Program-made: the position numbers and the translations under genes
Assembly (NCBI RefSeq): GCF_900233005.1
Contig: NZ_LT960611.1
Location: 868,001-932,000, forward strand
Length of the DNA: 64,000 nucleotides
Source of the DNA: Vibrio tapetis subsp. tapetis
GTDB lineage: Bacteria > Pseudomonadota > Gammaproteobacteria > Enterobacterales > Vibrionaceae
Direction of reading: 5' to 3'
Notes under the pieces: generated by a model
Seen by the model: the letters and a program-made list of their open reading frames with translations, nothing else
What the model was told of the DNA's origin: nothing
Databases searched by the model: none
In this document: piece by piece, positions 36,558 through 45,129 of the stretch
How positions within the stretch are numbered: position 1 is the first letter of the stretch
Layout: each line of letters starts with the position of its first letter

Positions 36558-36595
36558 AATAAAAAAGCCTCCAAATACATCGTATTTGGAGGCTT
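36558..36595 (-). terminator. Strong intrinsic terminator behind the methyltransferase gene
   Basis: Arms AAGCCTCCAAATAC (36565-36578) and GTATTTGGAGGCTT (36582-36595): 14 perfect base pairs around a 3-nt loop, then TTTTTTATT on the minus strand. Confidence 0.92.
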
Positions 36596-36624
36596 AAAAT
36601 AGACACGGCCTATTTATCGTAAAA

Positions 36625-37569
36625 TTAGCTAAAAACAAGCGCCTTTAATGACGAGTTTGGATCGCTATCTTTAAACTCGAGCGGGTTATCAAGACGATAT
36701 TGGAAGGTCAGCGCTGGGGCTTCTTCTTTCATCGAATCAATCAGGAAATCCGGTGTCACGCTTGGTGCATTTACACAAGCCAACACCTCACCACCTTGCT
36801 CTAATAGATCGGGTAATCGACGGAGGATTTTTTGGTAGTCCTTAGTCAATGCAAAACTGCCTTTTTGGAAAGATGGCGGATCGATAATGATCAAATCGTA
36901 CGGTCCATATTTTTTAATCTTGCCCCAAGATTTAAAAATATCATGCCCTAGAAACGCAACTTGATTGGTATTGTGGCCATTTAAACGATGATTCTCTCGA
37001 CCGCGACTTAACGCCCCTTTTGCCATATCAACATTAACAACTTGATCAGCGCCCCCCGCTACGGCAGCAACAGAAAAACCACATGTGTAAGAGAACAGGT
37101 TCAGAACTTTCTTTTGCTTTGAACGCTCACCCACCCACTCACGGCCTAAACGCATGTCTAGAAACAGGCCAAAGTTCTGGTTTTTACCTAGCTCAAGTTG
37201 GTATTTCAAACCCAGCTCTTCAACGACTGGTTTTAGCTCTGGCACACCAAAAACAGTTTCAAATGGCGAACCTTCAAGGTAACGGTGTTGTACCAAAATA
37301 GCGCGACCCATTTTAGCGCTCCAAGCCGTGCTTTCTGTTAGAGCCAATAAACCGTTATTAAGCTCCACTAAAAAATCGTCGCCAGCAGGCTTAAATATAT
37401 GCACAACCAACTGACCTTGTAGCCAATCGATCGTCATTTGTTCTAAGCCTTCATAACATTGACCACGACCGTGAAATAATCGACGTAATTCATTAGGTGC
37501 TTGTTCTAGTGCTTCTTCTAGAAGCGGCCAAAGTTGGGATAACGCGTCTTTATTCATCATTTCACTCAT
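36625..37569 (-). CDS. Class I SAM-dependent methyltransferase (RlmI/RlmK-like)
   Basis: A 314-residue enzyme. The Rossmann domain has motif I VLNLFSYTCGFSVAAVAGGADQVVNVDMAKGAL, motif IV LIIIDPPSFQKGSF, and the C-terminal SLKALVFS pattern. This is the PF10672-type family that includes 23S rRNA cytosine and guanine methyltransferases RlmI and RlmK-C. No PUA domain is seen at the N terminus, unlike RlmI, so the exact base modified is open. Its start overlaps the pseudouridine synthase stop by 4 bases, which supports an RNA-modification role. Confidence 0.8.
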   Translation of the reverse strand: MSEMMNKDALSQLWPLLEEALEQAPNELRRLFHGRGQCYEGLEQMTIDWLQGQLVVHIFKPAGDDFLVELNNGLLALTESTAWSAKMGRAILVQHRYLEGSPFETVFGVPELKPVVEELGLKYQLELGKNQNFGLFLDMRLGREWVGERSKQKKVLNLFSYTCGFSVAAVAGGADQVVNVDMAKGALSRGRENHRLNGHNTNQVAFLGHDIFKSWGKIKKYGPYDLIIIDPPSFQKGSFALTKDYQKILRRLPDLLEQGGEVLACVNAPSVTPDFLIDSMKEEAPALTFQYRLDNPLEFKDSDPNSSLKALVFS

Positions 37570-38258
37570 TTAATTGCAGGCCATGCGAGTTGCCAAGGAG
37601 TTTGCCATTCTAACAACGCTTGTTTAACAGCTTCACTTGACCATTTCTGACCAAGGTTTGAAATTTCGGCCGGGTTACATACATATTCGAATGTTTCGCC
37701 ATGATATTCAAATCGTAAGGCATAAGCATGCAAGTAACCCCGGTCTGCTTTATTACCCGCATTGTAGATATCATCACCAACAATGGCAGAGCCTACAGAC
37801 TTTAACGCTACGCGTATCTGGTGTGTTTTTCCAGTATGGGGTTTACAGAGAAATACGCGCTCGCCATTTTCCCCTGCTACAGAAAAAAACTGTGTCACTG
37901 CTGGGTTAACTTTGGTCGTCAGTAGCTTCCAACTTGCGCGTCGAGAACGTTCCATGTCGCCACTTACCAAGCCCTGCTTCTTCTTAGGCTTCTTAGCACC
38001 CAGAGTGAGATAGAATTTACTGATTTTTCTTTCTGAAAATAGCGCTGATAAGTCGCGAGCAGCGTTGCTATGTCGGCCTAAAATCAGCATGCCTGATGTC
38101 ATCTTATCTAAACGATGTACCAAGTATAACTTTGCATCACCGGTGTGCTTCGCCACTTCGATCAATAAAGACGTGTCGCCATCGTCCTTGTGAACACTAA
38201 CACCAGGGTGTTTATTGATGATGTAAAAATCAGGATGGGTAAACAAGATATCGAACAT
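37566..38258 (-). CDS. RluA-family pseudouridine synthase (TIGR01621)
   Basis: A 230-residue RNA pseudouridine synthase without an S4 domain. LYLVHRLDKMTSGMLIL holds the catalytic aspartate (HRLD), followed by FSERKISKFYLTL, LCKPHTGKTHQIRVALKSVG and HAYALRFEYHG. It matches the TIGR01621 branch, whose RNA target is not established. It is first in a two-gene operon with the methyltransferase (4-base overlap), ending in the strong terminator at 36565. Confidence 0.85.
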   Translation of the reverse strand: MFDILFTHPDFYIINKHPGVSVHKDDGDTSLLIEVAKHTGDAKLYLVHRLDKMTSGMLILGRHSNAARDLSALFSERKISKFYLTLGAKKPKKKQGLVSGDMERSRRASWKLLTTKVNPAVTQFFSVAGENGERVFLCKPHTGKTHQIRVALKSVGSAIVGDDIYNAGNKADRGYLHAYALRFEYHGETFEYVCNPAEISNLGQKWSSEAVKQALLEWQTPWQLAWPAIK

Positions 38259-38357
38259 AAATTACCAATGCGGGTTTGTCGGTTAACAGCAAGATGTGCA
38301 GGCGCTAGAGTATAGCCAGATCATGCAATTATTCCAGCCTTTTGATCCCTGATAGAA

Positions 38358-38391
38358 CCAACAAAGCCCTAACTAATTAGGGCTTTGTTGG
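38358..38391 (-). terminator. Long hairpin terminator behind the NSS carrier
   Basis: Arms CCAACAAAGCCCTAA (38358-38372) and TTAGGGCTTTGTTGG (38377-38391): 15 perfect base pairs, with a weak T tail on the minus strand. Confidence 0.7.
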
Positions 38392-38410
38392 TGTACAAAA
38401 TACTTAAATG

Positions 38411-39745
38411 TTACGCAAAGAAAACCAATAGCATCATCAGTGGGCAAACCACACGAACGTAAGTTGGCCAAATTTTCCAGAACCAGCTATTTTCAATTTC
38501 AGGGTTACCCTGTTTAAGCTCTTCCAAAACTTGGTTTCTATGCCATACCCAACCAACCAGTAGCGCATATAACATGCCTAAAATTGGCTGTGCATAAACC
38601 GTTGTTATTTCGATGACTAAACCAAACAGTGCGCCAAAATTGAAAACGATCAACCCTGAAACTACGGTAATTATCGCGCCGATCCATAACACAGCGATAT
38701 TTCGTTTCTGCTTTAACTCTTCAATCGCACAGGCGACTGGCACTTCAAGCATAGAAATAGAAGAAGTGAGCGCCGCAATCATCATTAATGCAAAAAATAA
38801 CATGCTCGCCAAAATACCAAGGCCGCCCATGGTATCGAACATGGCTGGAAGCACAGCGAATACTAACGTATCTGAACTTAGCAACTCTCCGGCGGCAGAA
38901 AAAATTTCGACCCCGTTATGTTTTGCAACAAACATTGCTGGCAATACTAATAGTCCTGCACCAAAAGCAATACCGGTATCAACCAGCGCAACTTGAATGG
39001 CCGTTTTCGGAATATTGGTATCCTTTTGCAGATAAGAACCGTACACCATCATGGTGCCGACGCCTAGCGACAACGAGAAGAACGCTTGCCCCATTGCACT
39101 GACGAGAAGATCCGCATCAAAATGAGAAAAATCAGGTACAAGATACATTTTTAGGCCTTCAATCGCACCCTCTTGAAATAGGATGTATGTGATCATCAAA
39201 CCAAATAGCAATAACAAAGCTGGCATCAAACGAGTAGACCAGCGTTCAATACCATTGGCAACACCGGCTCGTACAACGTACATGGTCAGAGCCATAAACA
39301 GAACCATCAGCAACAGGTTACGCTCAAGACCAAAACTGGTTATCCACGTAGCGGCACTATTGAGCCCGATCATGTCAAAGGCGCTGCCTGCAAACTCGCC
39401 AATCAGCCAGCCCGCGATAATGGCGTAAAAGCTTAGAATTAATGACACCGTCACCATCGCGGTAACGCCCAATAACACCGCTCCTAACTTCCCATTCGGC
39501 CAGATCGCTTTAAGAGACTGGATTGGGTTAGATTGACCGTATCGACCAATCGTCAATTCAGCAATAAGCATTGGGCAAGCTAAAATGAACACCATAACTA
39601 GGTAGGTGAGAAGGAATACTGCGCCGCCATTGCTTGCTGCTTGAGTTGGGAACCCCCAAATATTTCCTAGACCAACCGCAGAACCTGCCGCTGCCATAAT
39701 GAAGCCCAGTTTAGAAGAGAACTGACCTCGAGAACTAGTTGCCAT
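38411..39745 (-). CDS. Sodium-dependent amino acid transporter (NSS/SNF family), probably TyrR-regulated
   Basis: A 444-residue carrier with about eleven or twelve spans. TM1 reads LGFIMAAAGSAVGLGNIWGFPTQAASNGGAVFLLTY, carrying the Na+ and substrate-site signature of the neurotransmitter:sodium symporter family; FFSLSLGVGTMMVYGSYL is the TM6 region. Bacterial members import Trp, Tyr, Leu or other amino acids with Na+. A perfect TyrR box (39779-39796) stands 34 bp upstream of the ATG, so an aromatic amino acid, most likely tyrosine, is the predicted substrate; this comes from the regulatory site, not from the protein. Confidence 0.88.
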   Translation of the reverse strand: MATSSRGQFSSKLGFIMAAAGSAVGLGNIWGFPTQAASNGGAVFLLTYLVMVFILACPMLIAELTIGRYGQSNPIQSLKAIWPNGKLGAVLLGVTAMVTVSLILSFYAIIAGWLIGEFAGSAFDMIGLNSAATWITSFGLERNLLLMVLFMALTMYVVRAGVANGIERWSTRLMPALLLLFGLMITYILFQEGAIEGLKMYLVPDFSHFDADLLVSAMGQAFFSLSLGVGTMMVYGSYLQKDTNIPKTAIQVALVDTGIAFGAGLLVLPAMFVAKHNGVEIFSAAGELLSSDTLVFAVLPAMFDTMGGLGILASMLFFALMMIAALTSSISMLEVPVACAIEELKQKRNIAVLWIGAIITVVSGLIVFNFGALFGLVIEITTVYAQPILGMLYALLVGWVWHRNQVLEELKQGNPEIENSWFWKIWPTYVRVVCPLMMLLVFFA

Positions 39746-40124
39746 AAATCTTTACCGTTTTGTGTTGACCAATACCAGTGTAAATAAAAATTTACACTGG
39801 CGGAATTCTGTGTTTATTTACAAGGATGGTAAGTAGAACAGTTTAAGATTAAAATTAAAAGAGGAGATGGCATATTTAATCGCCACAAAGCTATTCATTC
39901 GAATCAAACGCTGAAATTTCAATCAAAACCCCTCTTTTTGTCTACATTCAAATCACATTTCAGCCACACAAACCAATCACCTTTAACATGCCCCTTAACT
40001 CTTTCATCCATCGACCAAGCAAATAAAGCCAATATGACACCAACGGTAATACTTTCTCGATATTTGTTTATTAATTTTGGTGGTAGTATTGAGGTGAATA
40101 TTCACTAAGTTACTTACTGAAATA
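39746..40124. promoter_or_regulatory. Divergent promoter region NSS carrier / cls
   Basis: A 379-bp gap with no gene seen. It contains the TyrR box at 39779-39796 and a lone half-site TTTACA at 39817-39822. Nothing distinctive is seen near the cls start. Confidence 0.5.
39775..39800 (-). promoter_or_regulatory. TyrR box upstream of the NSS carrier
   Basis: The site reads TGTAAA-N6-TTTACA (39779-39796), an exact match to the strong TyrR-box consensus. It is embedded in a larger perfect palindrome with arms CCAGTGTAAAT (39775-39785) and ATTTACACTGG (39790-39800). It lies 34-51 bp upstream of the carrier start codon, a position suited to repression. TyrR itself is encoded at 2893-4434. Confidence 0.75.
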
Positions 40125-41579
40125 ATGGATAAATTCTACCAATTAGTTGCATTAATCGGCCTGATTCTCTACTGGGTGTTAGTTGCTGGTGTCACCATTC
40201 GTGTCGTAATGAAACGCCGCCCAGTCAGCGTGTCTTTAGCCTGGTTAATGATCATCTATATCATTCCTGTCGCTGGGGTATTTTGTTATTTCCTATTTGG
40301 CGAACTGAACCTCGGCAGAAAACGCGCCGAGCGAGCAAAACAAATGTTCAGTCCATACGAGTTTTGGTTTAATCAGTTGCATGATTGCCAAGCCCATCAT
40401 CCCGAGTTATTGAATGACCAGATGACACAAATTCACGATTTGTGCTCCAACAGAACGGGAATCCCGGCATTAAGTGGTAACACGCTCTCACTACAGACAT
40501 CACCCGACGACATTCTTCACTCCATCATTGAAGACATTGAACAAGCCTGTATCAGTATTCGGGTCGAGTTCTATATCTGGCACCCTGGAGGGTTAGCAGA
40601 TTCAGTCGCGAGTGCGTTGATCCGAGCGGCAAAGCGCGGCGTAACAGTGCAAGTACTACTGGACTCTGCTGGTAGCCATCGCTTTTTCAAAAGCCATTGG
40701 AGCCAGATGCTACGTGATGCGGGGGTCGACGTTGTTCAGGCATTAGCCGTGTCTCCGTTTAGGGTATTCCTGCGTCGTCTTGACCTGAGACAACACAGAA
40801 AAATAATCGTTATTGATGACGAGATTGGCTACACCGGGTCAATGAACTTGGTCGACCCCGCTCATTTCAAACAAAATGCAGGGGTCGGACAGTGGATCGA
40901 TGTCATGGTACGCGTAACAGGGCCAACCGTTAATGTGCTATCGGCTATCCATGCTTGGGATTGGGAAGTAGAAACCGGTGAACGTATATTGCCAATGTAT
41001 CCAACCTGCCCTGTCGACAAAAGTTCAGGTCTACATCCTGTACAAGTTGTCCCTTCAGGCCCCGGTATGCCAGAGAACTTGATTCAACAGGTCCTTACGC
41101 TTGCTATTAATCAGGCCAAAGAATCTGTCCGTATTACTACTCCTTATTTCGTCCCAAGCGAAGATCTGCTCAATACCTTAAAAATGACGGCACAGCGTGG
41201 AGTTAAAGTAGAACTGATCATCCCTCATCGCAATGACTCGATTATGGTGAAGTGGGCCTCTAAAGCTTTCTACACAGAGCTATTGAACGCGGGAATTGAG
41301 ATCTATGAGTTCAGCGGTGGTTTACTGCATACGAAATCAGTCGTTATTGACCAACAATACTGTTTGATAGGTACAGTTAACTTGGATATGCGAAGCCTTT
41401 GGCTCAATTTCGAAGTGACTCTTGCGGTTGATGATACGGCGTTCACACAAGAATTGTATTGGTTACAACAGTCCTATATAGAAAGCGCACATAAGATCGA
41501 ATCCGCCACATGGTCTGAGCGTGGTCTGATCCACCGATTTTTTGAGCGCGCGTATTTCTTATTCAGCCCATTGCTTTAA
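40125..41579 (+). CDS. cls: Cardiolipin synthase (ClsA type)
   Basis: A 484-residue inner-membrane enzyme of the phospholipase D superfamily, joining two phosphatidylglycerols into cardiolipin and glycerol. Two N-terminal membrane spans (about 5-26 and 37-58; PLDNc region) precede two HKD motifs: HRKIIVIDDEIGYTGSMN (residues around 225) and HTKSVVIDQQYCLIGTVNLD (around 405). Length equals E. coli ClsA. It stands alone, divergent from the NSS carrier. Ends FFERAYFLFSPLL, typical of the family. Confidence 0.92.
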   Translation: MDKFYQLVALIGLILYWVLVAGVTIRVVMKRRPVSVSLAWLMIIYIIPVAGVFCYFLFGELNLGRKRAERAKQMFSPYEFWFNQLHDCQAHHPELLNDQMTQIHDLCSNRTGIPALSGNTLSLQTSPDDILHSIIEDIEQACISIRVEFYIWHPGGLADSVASALIRAAKRGVTVQVLLDSAGSHRFFKSHWSQMLRDAGVDVVQALAVSPFRVFLRRLDLRQHRKIIVIDDEIGYTGSMNLVDPAHFKQNAGVGQWIDVMVRVTGPTVNVLSAIHAWDWEVETGERILPMYPTCPVDKSSGLHPVQVVPSGPGMPENLIQQVLTLAINQAKESVRITTPYFVPSEDLLNTLKMTAQRGVKVELIIPHRNDSIMVKWASKAFYTELLNAGIEIYEFSGGLLHTKSVVIDQQYCLIGTVNLDMRSLWLNFEVTLAVDDTAFTQELYWLQQSYIESAHKIESATWSERGLIHRFFERAYFLFSPLL

Positions 41580-41693
41580 ATTATTGAATTATCGCTTGCG
41601 TTCCTGTCTCGCAAACGGTTTTATATTAACTCAGTGATAGCAGCTTAAGCCGCTCTTTTAACCACATTAAGATATTTAGAACAAGGAAAGTCG

Positions 41694-42896
41694 ATGAGCG
41701 AAAAAAAGCAAACTAAACTGGTCACTGCGGGCCGCAATAAGAAATGGACTCATGGTGTGGTTAACCCACCAGTACAGCGAGCTTCTACCGTTGTCTTTGA
41801 CACCGTTGCCGAAAAAAATAAAGCCGCTCAAGAACGTCAAAGCTCGACGTTATTTTATGGCCGTCGCGGTACTCAAACCCACTTTGCTTTCCAAGATGCC
41901 ATGGTGCAAGTTGAGGGCGGTGCTGGTTGTGCATTATACCCTTGTGGTACAGCAGCGATTGCAAATGCCATTCTGTCGTTCGTATCAACTGGAGACCATA
42001 TTTTGATGGTCGACACCTGTTATGAACCAACCCGAGATTACTGCAACACCATTTTGAAGAAAATGGGCGTAGAAACCACGTACTACGATCCAATGATTGG
42101 CGACGGTATCTCCGACCTAATCAAGCCGAACACCACGGTACTGTTCACTGAATCTCCTGGCTCTATCACCATGGAAGTGCAAGACATCCCAACTCTTGCG
42201 CGTATTGCTCACCAACATGATATTGTCGTGATGCTCGATAATACTTGGGCTGCCGGTGTCTTGTTTTCTCCGTTTGAATTTGGTGTCGATATCTCCATTC
42301 AAGCCGCAACTAAGTACATCGTTGGTCATTCCGATGTCATGCTGGGGACTGCGGTTGCCAATGAAAAACACTGGCCCCAACTGCGTGAACAAAGCTATCT
42401 GATGGGGCAATGTGTCTCTCCTGATGACGCTTACTTAGGTCTACGTGGCTTAAGAACGCTAGATGTTCGCTTGAAACAACACCAAGAAAATAGTGTAAAA
42501 ATTGCAAACTGGTTGGCGACTCGTCCTGAAGTCGATCACGTTCGTCACCCAGCACTTGAGAGTTGCCCTGGCCATGACGTTTACCAACGCGATTTTAGTG
42601 GGTGTAATGGCCTATTTTCGTTCGTATTAAAAACCAGCTACCCACGAGCAACCACTGCATTACTCGATGGTATGGAACACTTCAGCATGGGGTATTCTTG
42701 GGGCGGTTACGAGAGCTTAATCTTAGCTAACGAACCTAAAAGCTTTAACGCCCTTAGAACCGTTGCCAACCCAAACTTTGAAGGCACACTCATAAGAGTG
42801 CATATTGGACTTGAAGACACCGACGATCTCATCGCCGATTTAGAAGCTGGGCTCAACAGATACACTGAATTAGTAGAAGAACACGCCAACAAATAG
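41694..42896 (+). CDS. metC: Cystathionine beta-lyase
   Basis: A PLP enzyme cleaving cystathionine to homocysteine, pyruvate and ammonia in methionine synthesis. 400 residues. The PLP lysine is K207 in SIQAATKYIVGHSDVMLGT; RRGTQTHFAFQDAM, YPCGTAAIANAIL and FSMGYSWGGYESLI agree with E. coli MetC, in particular the SWGGYESL segment that separates MetC from MetB. AAGGAAAG precedes the ATG. I saw no clear MetJ box upstream. It converges on the group II intron and tag. Confidence 0.9.
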   Translation: MSEKKQTKLVTAGRNKKWTHGVVNPPVQRASTVVFDTVAEKNKAAQERQSSTLFYGRRGTQTHFAFQDAMVQVEGGAGCALYPCGTAAIANAILSFVSTGDHILMVDTCYEPTRDYCNTILKKMGVETTYYDPMIGDGISDLIKPNTTVLFTESPGSITMEVQDIPTLARIAHQHDIVVMLDNTWAAGVLFSPFEFGVDISIQAATKYIVGHSDVMLGTAVANEKHWPQLREQSYLMGQCVSPDDAYLGLRGLRTLDVRLKQHQENSVKIANWLATRPEVDHVRHPALESCPGHDVYQRDFSGCNGLFSFVLKTSYPRATTALLDGMEHFSMGYSWGGYESLILANEPKSFNALRTVANPNFEGTLIRVHIGLEDTDDLIADLEAGLNRYTELVEEHANK

Positions 42897-42943
42897 GTCG
42901 TTGTAAATACATAGACAGTTGTAAACAAAAGACAGTCGTAAAC
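42897..42943. repeat. Imperfect short tandem repeat between metC and the intron
   Basis: The stretch carries three degenerate copies of a GTYGTAAA-containing unit of about 17 bp (starting near 42900, 42919 and 42936). It forms the 3' exon side of the intron insertion. Its origin is unclear. Confidence 0.4.
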
Positions 42944-42980
42944 ATCGAGTAGGGTGAGGCGTCTCCGCCTCATCCCTCTC

Positions 42981-43014
42981 ACAGAACCGTACGTACGGAC
43001 CTCGTATACGGCTC
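42981..43014 (-). ncRNA. Group II intron domain V
   Basis: The 34-nt catalytic domain: the strand GAGCCGT (43014-43008), containing the AGC triad, pairs with ACGGTTC (42990-42984), closed by a short upper hairpin. Domain VI follows, with a GAGGCG-GAGA-CGCCTC stem and an unpaired A near 42955 as branch-point candidate. Confidence 0.75.
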
Positions 43015-44296
43015 ATGCACATTTCCATTCAGCATAATGGCTGAACACATATCCTGTCCTAACGTGTTCAAGATTCACTAATCCAAGGTCGTTAAACCAT
43101 TGATTTGGCATCGAGTAACTGGCTAATGGACTCGCAGCATTTCTCCAACTATCCATACAGATATACCTGAATGACCCTTCGTAACCTAGCTGTCTTAGCC
43201 TGCGGTGGAGTCGGGTCGGTTTTTTCCATAATCGTAATTGGACGCTGCGAAGTCTTCGCCTTAACCACGCGGCCAGTTTCTTAAACTCCCTGTTGGCATT
43301 CGCTATTCGAAAGTACTGGCTGAACCCTCTCAGAAGTGGATTCAGTTGTTTAATGACTTCTAACAATGGCTTACCGCCATTGCGTCTTGTCACTCGCTTC
43401 AACTTTCCTTTGAACGTCGACATTTTCTTTGGCTGAATACGGCTATAATGGCTACCGATTTCTATTCCAAGGAATTTCACACCTTCGCCGCTGTGCGCTA
43501 TGTGTGATTTGGTTTCGTTCACCGTTAACTTGAGCTGTTTTTCCAGGACCTTCGTTGCCTGTACTTGCGCATTTTCTGCACCTTTACGGCTGCGACAGAA
43601 GATCAGTATGTCGTCGGCATAACGGACTATTCGATGTCCTCGCTTTCGCATCTCTTGATCAAACGCATCCAGATAGATGTTCGCTATCAGTGGGCTTATT
43701 ACTCCACCTTGCGGACTACCTATCTCGGTATGCTGCCACTCTCCATCAACCATTACGCCACTTTTCAGGAACTGTTTGATGAGCTCCAGTACGCTACTGT
43801 CTGTGACTCGTTTCTTAATGCTTTTTAGAATAAGCTCATGATCGAGCTTATCGAAGCACTTCGATAAGTCCATATCTACGACGTGTTGCATTCCGTATCG
43901 ACGGATGAACATCGTCGCTTTGTTTATAGCATCGTGACAACTTCGATTCGGTCTATACCCAAAGCTGGATGGGTGAAACTGCTCTTCGAAGATTGGGGTT
44001 AATAGATCATTTAGAGCTTGTTGGACAACTCTATCCCGTACTGTTGGGATCCCAAGTAATCGCACCCCACCATCATCTTTCGGTATTTCTACCCGTCTGA
44101 CGGGTTGAGGGGTGTATCGCTTGGTTTTGAGTTCCAGAAGAAGTTGATCTAGGTTATCACTCAGATTTTGGGCGTAGTCGCTTAGGCTCTGCCTATCTAT
44201 TCCGGCCGCGCCTTTCGCTTTCCACACTTTTTTAAATCCTTTATAGAGTCGCTCTTTGTGGAGCAAGTGACCATATAAACTGTAGTAAACTCTCAA
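43013..44296 (-). CDS. ltrA: Group II intron reverse transcriptase/maturase
   Basis: A 427-residue intron-encoded protein with reverse transcriptase domains (GIPTVRDRVVQQALNDLL, FGYRPNRSCHDAI, the catalytic YADD in RYADDILIF, SPQGGVISPLIANIYLD) and a GIIM maturase domain (about 310-400). There is no HNH endonuclease at the C terminus, as in class C introns. It starts at TTG 44296 after an AAAGGA site; its stop codon overlaps the first bases of domain V. The uninterrupted frame suggests it can still splice and move. Confidence 0.92.
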   Translation of the reverse strand: MRVYYSLYGHLLHKERLYKGFKKVWKAKGAAGIDRQSLSDYAQNLSDNLDQLLLELKTKRYTPQPVRRVEIPKDDGGVRLLGIPTVRDRVVQQALNDLLTPIFEEQFHPSSFGYRPNRSCHDAINKATMFIRRYGMQHVVDMDLSKCFDKLDHELILKSIKKRVTDSSVLELIKQFLKSGVMVDGEWQHTEIGSPQGGVISPLIANIYLDAFDQEMRKRGHRIVRYADDILIFCRSRKGAENAQVQATKVLEKQLKLTVNETKSHIAHSGEGVKFLGIEIGSHYSRIQPKKMSTFKGKLKRVTRRNGGKPLLEVIKQLNPLLRGFSQYFRIANANREFKKLAAWLRRRLRSVQLRLWKKPTRLHRRLRQLGYEGSFRYICMDSWRNAASPLASYSMPNQWFNDLGLVNLEHVRTGYVFSHYAEWKCA

Positions 44297-45033
44297 CTTT
44301 TTCCTTTAGATTGTGTGCCGTGTGGGGACAAATGCTCTCTCACAGTGTTGGTGTATTTCACTCCACTCTCTAGCCTTCTAGCTCAATGGCAATTTACTAG
44401 AGTGAGTCAGAGTTACTCCCTTGTACGGTTTCTCGCTTCAGTGCTTTGCTTTCACAAAGACCGAGACGGAATACCTCGATAGCTAATCAACTTGTATACC
44501 ACTGAAAAAAAACATCTGCTCATCACAGACTTAAAATGTACTTCATCCCTTCGCAACACCAGATTGCTTTTGGCAAAATGTTGTCCCATCAGACGTGTTA
44601 CTGATGGTCAGCTCAGTTTTATCCTCCACACCATTACTGGGCTTCACCGGCCGAGCTTTACTCACTACTACGGATTCATCTGCCACCTCGCACCAACATA
44701 GATCTTGGCTCTCGCCTTGAGTTTATGCTTCCGACGTTTGCTCGGATGTGATGTCAGGCTTCCCCAGTTACTGCACTGGCTCCCTGTTAACAATGCCACC
44801 CTCAAGCACAATCTAGGTCTGATTGAGTATCGGGCTTCACGCTATTTTGCACGCTTACCCACCTAAATTGCCGAATCAGGTTCACTTTCGTTGTGTACTG
44901 TTAACTTCCTATCGCTTCCTTCAAACCCTGCCGTTGGCCAGCAACGCCCTTGCGATTCGGATTATCTTCCCCTCAATCAGGGTGATTTAGGCTTCTTTCA
45001 GCCTAATGGGTTTGCCAGCTTCGCTGGGCAAAC

Positions 45034-45066
45034 AAAAAGAAGCGAGCTCAAGGCTCGCTTTTTTTA
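45034..45066 (-). terminator. Intrinsic terminator behind tag, target of the intron
   Basis: Arms AGCGAGC (45041-45047) and GCTCGCT (45053-45059); on the minus strand the hairpin is followed by TCTTTTT, and the intron begins at the very next base (45033). Confidence 0.82.
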
Positions 45067-45129
45067 TGTCGTTAGTCAGTTATGCCGATTTCACTCAAAC
45101 CACTCATTGTCTCACTTCTTAGAGCCTCC

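Larger units (their letters stand above)
42944..45033 (-). mobile_element. Group II intron, apparently class C (IIC), about 2.1 kb
   Basis: Read on the minus strand, the 5' end is GTTTGCCCAGC (45033-45023), the maturase frame is 44296-43013, domain V begins at the maturase stop codon (43014) with GAGCCG, and domain VI ends CTACTCGAT (42952-42944). The 5' half (44300-45020) resembles the domain I of Oceanobacillus class C intron RNA as I recall it (CGCAAGGGCG, GAAGGAAGCG, AACACGAA-like blocks). It lies directly behind the tag terminator, the preferred target of class C introns. The 5' GUUUG departs from the usual GUGYG. Both ends are inferred by motif. Confidence 0.8.

Noticed and set aside
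41580..41693. Search for MetJ boxes upstream of metC
   Set aside because: No tandem AGACGTCT-like octamers were found.
44689..44693. GTGCG on the minus strand considered as the intron 5' end
   Set aside because: It would exclude the 340 bases that resemble class C domain I; the end at 45033, directly behind the tag terminator, fits better.
44492..44701. 69-codon plus-strand frame
   Set aside because: Also antisense to intron RNA domains, without a ribosome-binding site.
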